64,000 bases of DNA from Melioribacteraceae bacterium (GTDB lineage: Bacteria > Bacteroidota > Ignavibacteria > Ignavibacteriales > Melioribacteraceae): contig JALVFE010000016.1 of NCBI GenBank assembly GCA_027030245.1, forward strand, positions 248,001 through 312,000. Direction: 5' to 3'. Positions within the stretch are counted from its first letter, which is position 1; each line of letters opens with the position of its first letter. The notes under the pieces were generated by a model, which was not told the DNA's origin, searched no databases, and was given only the letters and a program-made list of their open reading frames with translations. A program made the position numbers and the translations under genes. Of the stretch, positions 60,903 through 64,000 are shown piece after piece.

Positions 60903-61442
60903 CTAAATTAAATAAAATATATTGGGCTTCGTTCCCGCTTCCGGTAATAACGAATGATGTTTGCGGGAATTCAATAATTTACTTACTTCACTGTTTGGAT
61001 CATCCAAATCACCGAAGTGCATGCAATGCGTCGGGCATACAGATACGCAAGCCGGATCCAAACCTTCTTCAACTCTGTGAACGCAGAATGTACATTTATC
61101 AACGTAACCTTCCGGGTGAACAAATCTGGCATCATACGGACAAGAAGCAATGCAAGCTTTACACCCAATACATTCGTTATGATCAACCAAGACAATACCA
61201 CCGACATCATGAAAATGACTTGCGCCGGTCGGGCATGCCGTTACGCACGGGGCATCCGAACAATGGTTACATCTTTCCGATCGTATTTCAAGTTGCGTAT
61301 TTGGAAATTTCCCGGTGGCTACTTGTTTTATCCAGTCTCTGGCATAACCTTCCGGTACGTTGTTTTCCGTTTCGCACGCCACTACGCAATCTGCACAGCC
61401 AACGCATTTTGCGGTATCTATCACCATTCCGAATCTTGCCAT
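60903..61442 (-). CDS. 4Fe-4S electron-transfer subunit (PsrB type, minus operon)
   Basis: A 179-residue protein with four 4Fe-4S motifs: CVGCADCVVAC (residues 14-24), CNHCSDAPCVTACP, CIGCKACIASCP and CTFCVHRVEEGLDPACVSVC. It lacks the C-terminal hydrophobic helix of its paralogue at 54860. GAGGCATAAA precedes the ATG and the gene follows the catalytic subunit by one base. Confidence 0.93.
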   Translation of the reverse strand: MARFGMVIDTAKCVGCADCVVACETENNVPEGYARDWIKQVATGKFPNTQLEIRSERCNHCSDAPCVTACPTGASHFHDVGGIVLVDHNECIGCKACIASCPYDARFVHPEGYVDKCTFCVHRVEEGLDPACVSVCPTHCMHFGDLDDPNSEVSKLLNSRKHHSLLPEAGTKPNIFYLI

Positions 61443-61443
61443 T

Positions 61444-63654
61444 TTATGCCTCCGTCTCGAATGTTACAAAATTTACGTTCATTCCAGTTCCTCCCATTAA
61501 AGGATCGACTTTGTATTTTGTAATCAATTGCGAATCGCTTGCACCTTTTAAGTAAGCGCCTTTCAGCATCCTTGCATTGTGTCCGAATCCGTGAACAATA
61601 TATACACAATCCGTTCTGATTCTCTCTGTTGCTTTAATTCTCACTTTGTTGCTCAATACCCCGTCTTGATTTTTTAATCTAACATACTCACCGGGTTTTA
61701 AGCCTAATCTTTTAACAACATCGGCGTTAACCCAAACTTCATTTTCATCCATAACATTATTTAACAATCTATTTGTTTGAGTTCGACTGAACGAGTGCAT
61801 CGGGGCACGACCGAATAATAATCTGAAGTATCCCGGAGGCGGGTCTTCGTGTTTGGTAAATTTCGGAATCGGGTCGAATCCCTTTTCGGCTAAAATTGTC
61901 GAATACAATTCGATTTTACCTGTCGGTGTTTCAAATTCCGGCTCAAACCCTTCTTCGATGTATAGAGGAATTTTGGGACCTTTAATAACGCCTTTCTTTT
62001 TCAATTCAGCTAAACTTAGTCCGGCTAATTTTAACCTTGTATCAAGATATTCTTCAATATTTTTCCACGGGAAATATTTTTGCAATCCTAATTTTTCCCC
62101 TAATTTTTTAGCGATCCACCAACCAGGTTTTTGATCGTGTGGCGGATCAACTACCGGTTGCCTTATGGAAACAAATGGTTGTTTAAAATATGGAGCAAAT
62201 AAATCGTCGTACCTTTCTAGATAGACCGCTTCGGGCAAAACCACATCGGCGTACCCGGCAATTTCGCTCGGTACAACATCAATTACAACCAACAAATCAA
62301 GCTTTTGGATTGCATCTATTGTTTCTTGTGTATTAGGCAACGAATAAAGAATATTAGTACCGTAAACAAACCAACCTTTAATCGGGTAAGGATTTTCCGT
62401 AAGAGTTGCTTCTCTTAATCCGGTAGTATAACCTTCCGCACCTCCGAAAGGATATTTTCCTCCGGGATTATCGGCTCTTTCCCGTTCCGGTTTGGGATAA
62501 GGAGGATACGGATAAGACGGTATATCAAAAACATCTTGGTTGGTTAAACCGCCTTTTCTGCCCCAGCTTCCGATTAAAGCATTGATTATAGCAAGGGCTC
62601 TACCCCTTTGTGTATCATCACCGTACCAAACGGAATGTCTTCCCGGATGAACTAACGTATGGGGGATATATCTTGCAATTTCGTGCGCGGTTTCTCTGAT
62701 TAATTCCGGCTCAATACCCGTAATCGGATAAGCCCATTCGGGTGTGTATCCGCTAACTGCGGCTTTCAGTTGTTCAAATCCGAATGTATATTTTTCTACG
62801 TAATCTTTATCGTACAGATTTTCCGAAATCAATATGTTAATCCACGTAAGCAGCAATGCCAAATCCGTTCCGGGTTTAATAGGCAGATAATATTTTGCTT
62901 TTGTAGCTGCGGTTGACATACGCGGATCAACAACAATAATCGATGCACCCCTTTCGACCGCTTTGGAAAATTCTTGCACTTGTGTGTTGTGCATGTTTTC
63001 GCCGATGTGGGAACCGAACAAAACAATGCACTCGGCATTTTCTATATCCGTACGTTCCGGTCCGCCTACAACATCGCCGTAGGTAATTTCGAATGCTGTG
63101 TCTCTCGGTCCCAGACATTGATCGAACGAAGGAGCCGCAATATTTCTCGTTCCATAAGCTTTTAAGAGATGCTTGAAAAATCCACCGCCGATACCATGAC
63201 TGAAGAACCCAATGGATTCCGGCCCGTATTCATTCTTAATTTTATTCATTTTTTTAGCGATGTAATCCAGAGCTTCATCCCAAGTAACTTGAACCCATTT
63301 TTCTTCGCCCCTTTCGCTTTTACGGATAAGCGGAGCTTTCAATCTATCGGGATCGTAATGGGCGCCAACGCCGCCCGTACCGCGCGGGCAAAGTCTTCCG
63401 TTGCTTAACGGATCTTCCGGATTACCTTCTATTTTCCACAATTTACCGTCTTTAACATAAGCTATCGCGCTGCATTTCCAGAAACACATACTGCAATACG
63501 TCGGGATTTTTTGAATCCCCTTAACTTGCTTTCCGGTTTTTTCTTCGATTTTTTTAGCACCTTTCACAATTCCGCTTGCAGAAGAAAGAGCTGCAGTGGC
63601 AACTATCGAAGCTCCGGAAATTTTTAAGAATCTCCTTCTGGATAAATATGCCAT
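61444..63654 (-). CDS. Molybdopterin oxidoreductase catalytic subunit (minus operon)
   Basis: A 736-residue paralogue of the enzyme at 52462. The Tat signal is SRRRFLK (residues 5-11), the 4Fe-4S cysteines are 54, 57, 61 and 89, and the probable Mo ligand is Cys180 (SFDQC). The segments LIVVDPR-like SIIVVDPRMSTAATKAKYYLPIKPGTDLALLL and the final VNFVTFETEA are aligned with the paralogue, but the added basic-acidic tail is absent. Together with PsrB- and NrfD-type partners it forms a standard polysulfide/thiosulfate-reductase complex; the direction (reductase or oxidase) and substrate are not certain. Confidence 0.9.
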   Translation of the reverse strand: MAYLSRRRFLKISGASIVATAALSSASGIVKGAKKIEEKTGKQVKGIQKIPTYCSMCFWKCSAIAYVKDGKLWKIEGNPEDPLSNGRLCPRGTGGVGAHYDPDRLKAPLIRKSERGEEKWVQVTWDEALDYIAKKMNKIKNEYGPESIGFFSHGIGGGFFKHLLKAYGTRNIAAPSFDQCLGPRDTAFEITYGDVVGGPERTDIENAECIVLFGSHIGENMHNTQVQEFSKAVERGASIIVVDPRMSTAATKAKYYLPIKPGTDLALLLTWINILISENLYDKDYVEKYTFGFEQLKAAVSGYTPEWAYPITGIEPELIRETAHEIARYIPHTLVHPGRHSVWYGDDTQRGRALAIINALIGSWGRKGGLTNQDVFDIPSYPYPPYPKPERERADNPGGKYPFGGAEGYTTGLREATLTENPYPIKGWFVYGTNILYSLPNTQETIDAIQKLDLLVVIDVVPSEIAGYADVVLPEAVYLERYDDLFAPYFKQPFVSIRQPVVDPPHDQKPGWWIAKKLGEKLGLQKYFPWKNIEEYLDTRLKLAGLSLAELKKKGVIKGPKIPLYIEEGFEPEFETPTGKIELYSTILAEKGFDPIPKFTKHEDPPPGYFRLLFGRAPMHSFSRTQTNRLLNNVMDENEVWVNADVVKRLGLKPGEYVRLKNQDGVLSNKVRIKATERIRTDCVYIVHGFGHNARMLKGAYLKGASDSQLITKYKVDPLMGGTGMNVNFVTFETEA

Positions 63655-63658
63655 TTTT

Positions 63659-64000
63659 CTATTCCGTAATTTTTTGTACTAAAGATTTAATTTTACCGCA
63701 TTGGGTATAGTTCAGATAAACTTCACATTCACGGCAATCCCGATTTTCGCAAATCGTATTCGGATGATTATATGTCCAACAAGGATTTTCGCCACCGTTA
63801 TAGGCACCGCAATTCTTTCTGTCCTCAATTGAACAATTTATAACTTCCCAACAAGGAATCAGAGAATAGATAACCTTAATCCCGTTAATGCTAATACCCT
63901 TGTCTTTCATTGCCTTGCGGATACATTGAATTCTATCTATATCCTTTTTCGAATATACTCTTTGATTTGATTCGGTTTTATGAGGAATTATTAACCCTTC
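63659..64000 (-). CDS. MerR-family regulator with Cys-rich C-terminus, cut by the window edge
   Basis: The reading frame is open to the last base of the window and begins in mid-winged-helix (EGLIIPHKTESNQRVYSKKDIDRIQCIRKAMKDKG). The C-terminal array CWEVINC...NC...PCW...IC...DCREC...QC has exactly the cysteine spacing of the MerR proteins at 50115 and 51386. It lies 5 bases before the catalytic-subunit gene, so it heads the minus operon. Its promoter is outside the window. Confidence 0.88.
   Translation of the reverse strand, partial: EGLIIPHKTESNQRVYSKKDIDRIQCIRKAMKDKGISINGIKVIYSLIPCWEVINCSIEDRKNCGAYNGGENPCWTYNHPNTICENRDCRECEVYLNYTQCGKIKSLVQKITE

Overview
The window is AT-rich chromosomal DNA that looks like a member of the Ignavibacteria/Chlorobi side of the Bacteroidetes group. 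That placement is an inference from gene content, from the kind of small palindromic interspersed repeats present, and from a recurring promoter shape TTG-N20-TAnnTTTG (seen before rimP, the tRNA, the restriction operon and a marR gene; one mismatch in the last). It could not be tested against a database. Shine-Dalgarno sequences are frequent and decide several starts.

Region 1 (1-28 kb, almost all minus strand) is housekeeping. It holds a cell-envelope/replication group (partial secreted protein, flippase-like membrane protein, LolA-like carrier, FtsK, ComB-like phosphatase, GcvT, RNase G/E, tRNA-dihydrouridine synthase) and the classical translation operon rimP-nusA-infB-rbfA-truB-ribF-rpsO-pnp, which ends in a strong terminator. 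Then come a TlpA-like protein, an operon hemW - dicarboxylate symporter - proC - MATE transporter, a lipoprotein/beta-barrel pair, and recN. A block of small hairpin repeats lies at 17.95-18.22 kb.

Region 2 (28.1-29.3 kb) has an intact initiator tRNA followed by 2.3 tandem copies of a 460-bp unit. The unit is built from decayed pieces of the same tRNA interrupted by short palindromes and a 116-bp MITE-like element.

Region 3 (29.5-42.0 kb, plus strand) is a defence island. A type I restriction-modification operon (half-size HsdS, a 57-aa conserved basic protein, HsdM, an AlbA_2/ATPase protein with three winged-helix repeats, full HsdS, HsdR, YgjP-like metallopeptidase) is split between HsdS and HsdR by a compact three-gene CBASS: patatin-like effector (CapV type), CD-NTase, and a stand-alone E2-like protein. 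Several junctions overlap by a few bases.

Region 4 (42-44.8 kb) holds a small membrane protein, a MarR regulator and an ArsS-like radical SAM/AhpD-like pair.

Region 5 (44.8 kb to the end) is a sulfur-metabolism island. A minus-strand operon encodes a MerR regulator, an SQR-like flavoprotein, a DUF1641 protein, a TusE/DsrC-like carrier, a DsrE-like protein, a secreted protein and a FadL-like porin. Beyond it, two paralogous molybdoenzyme operons converge on a shared terminator at 58.07 kb. The plus operon is MerR, TorD-like chaperone, polysulfide/thiosulfate reductase-type catalytic subunit, 4Fe-4S subunit, a cytochrome b fused to a YeeE/YedE half-transporter, the second YeeE half, and a small membrane protein. 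The minus operon is MerR (cut by the window end), catalytic subunit, 4Fe-4S subunit, NrfD/PsrC anchor, two YeeE halves, and a membrane-anchored rhodanese-fold protein.

The most unusual signals are in region 5. Three proteins of this island end in Glu-Gly-Cys, two of them with clearly similar basic-Pro-acidic tails. The rhodanese-fold protein lacks the usual catalytic cysteine but carries the C-terminal one. A cytochrome b is fused to a sulfur-transporter domain. Three MerR regulators share an identical nine-cysteine C-terminal array, and two of their genes share a promoter/operator block. Together these suggest periplasmic sulfur-compound reduction linked to YeeE-type transport and a cysteine-tail sulfur relay; this is a hypothesis, not shown by sequence alone.
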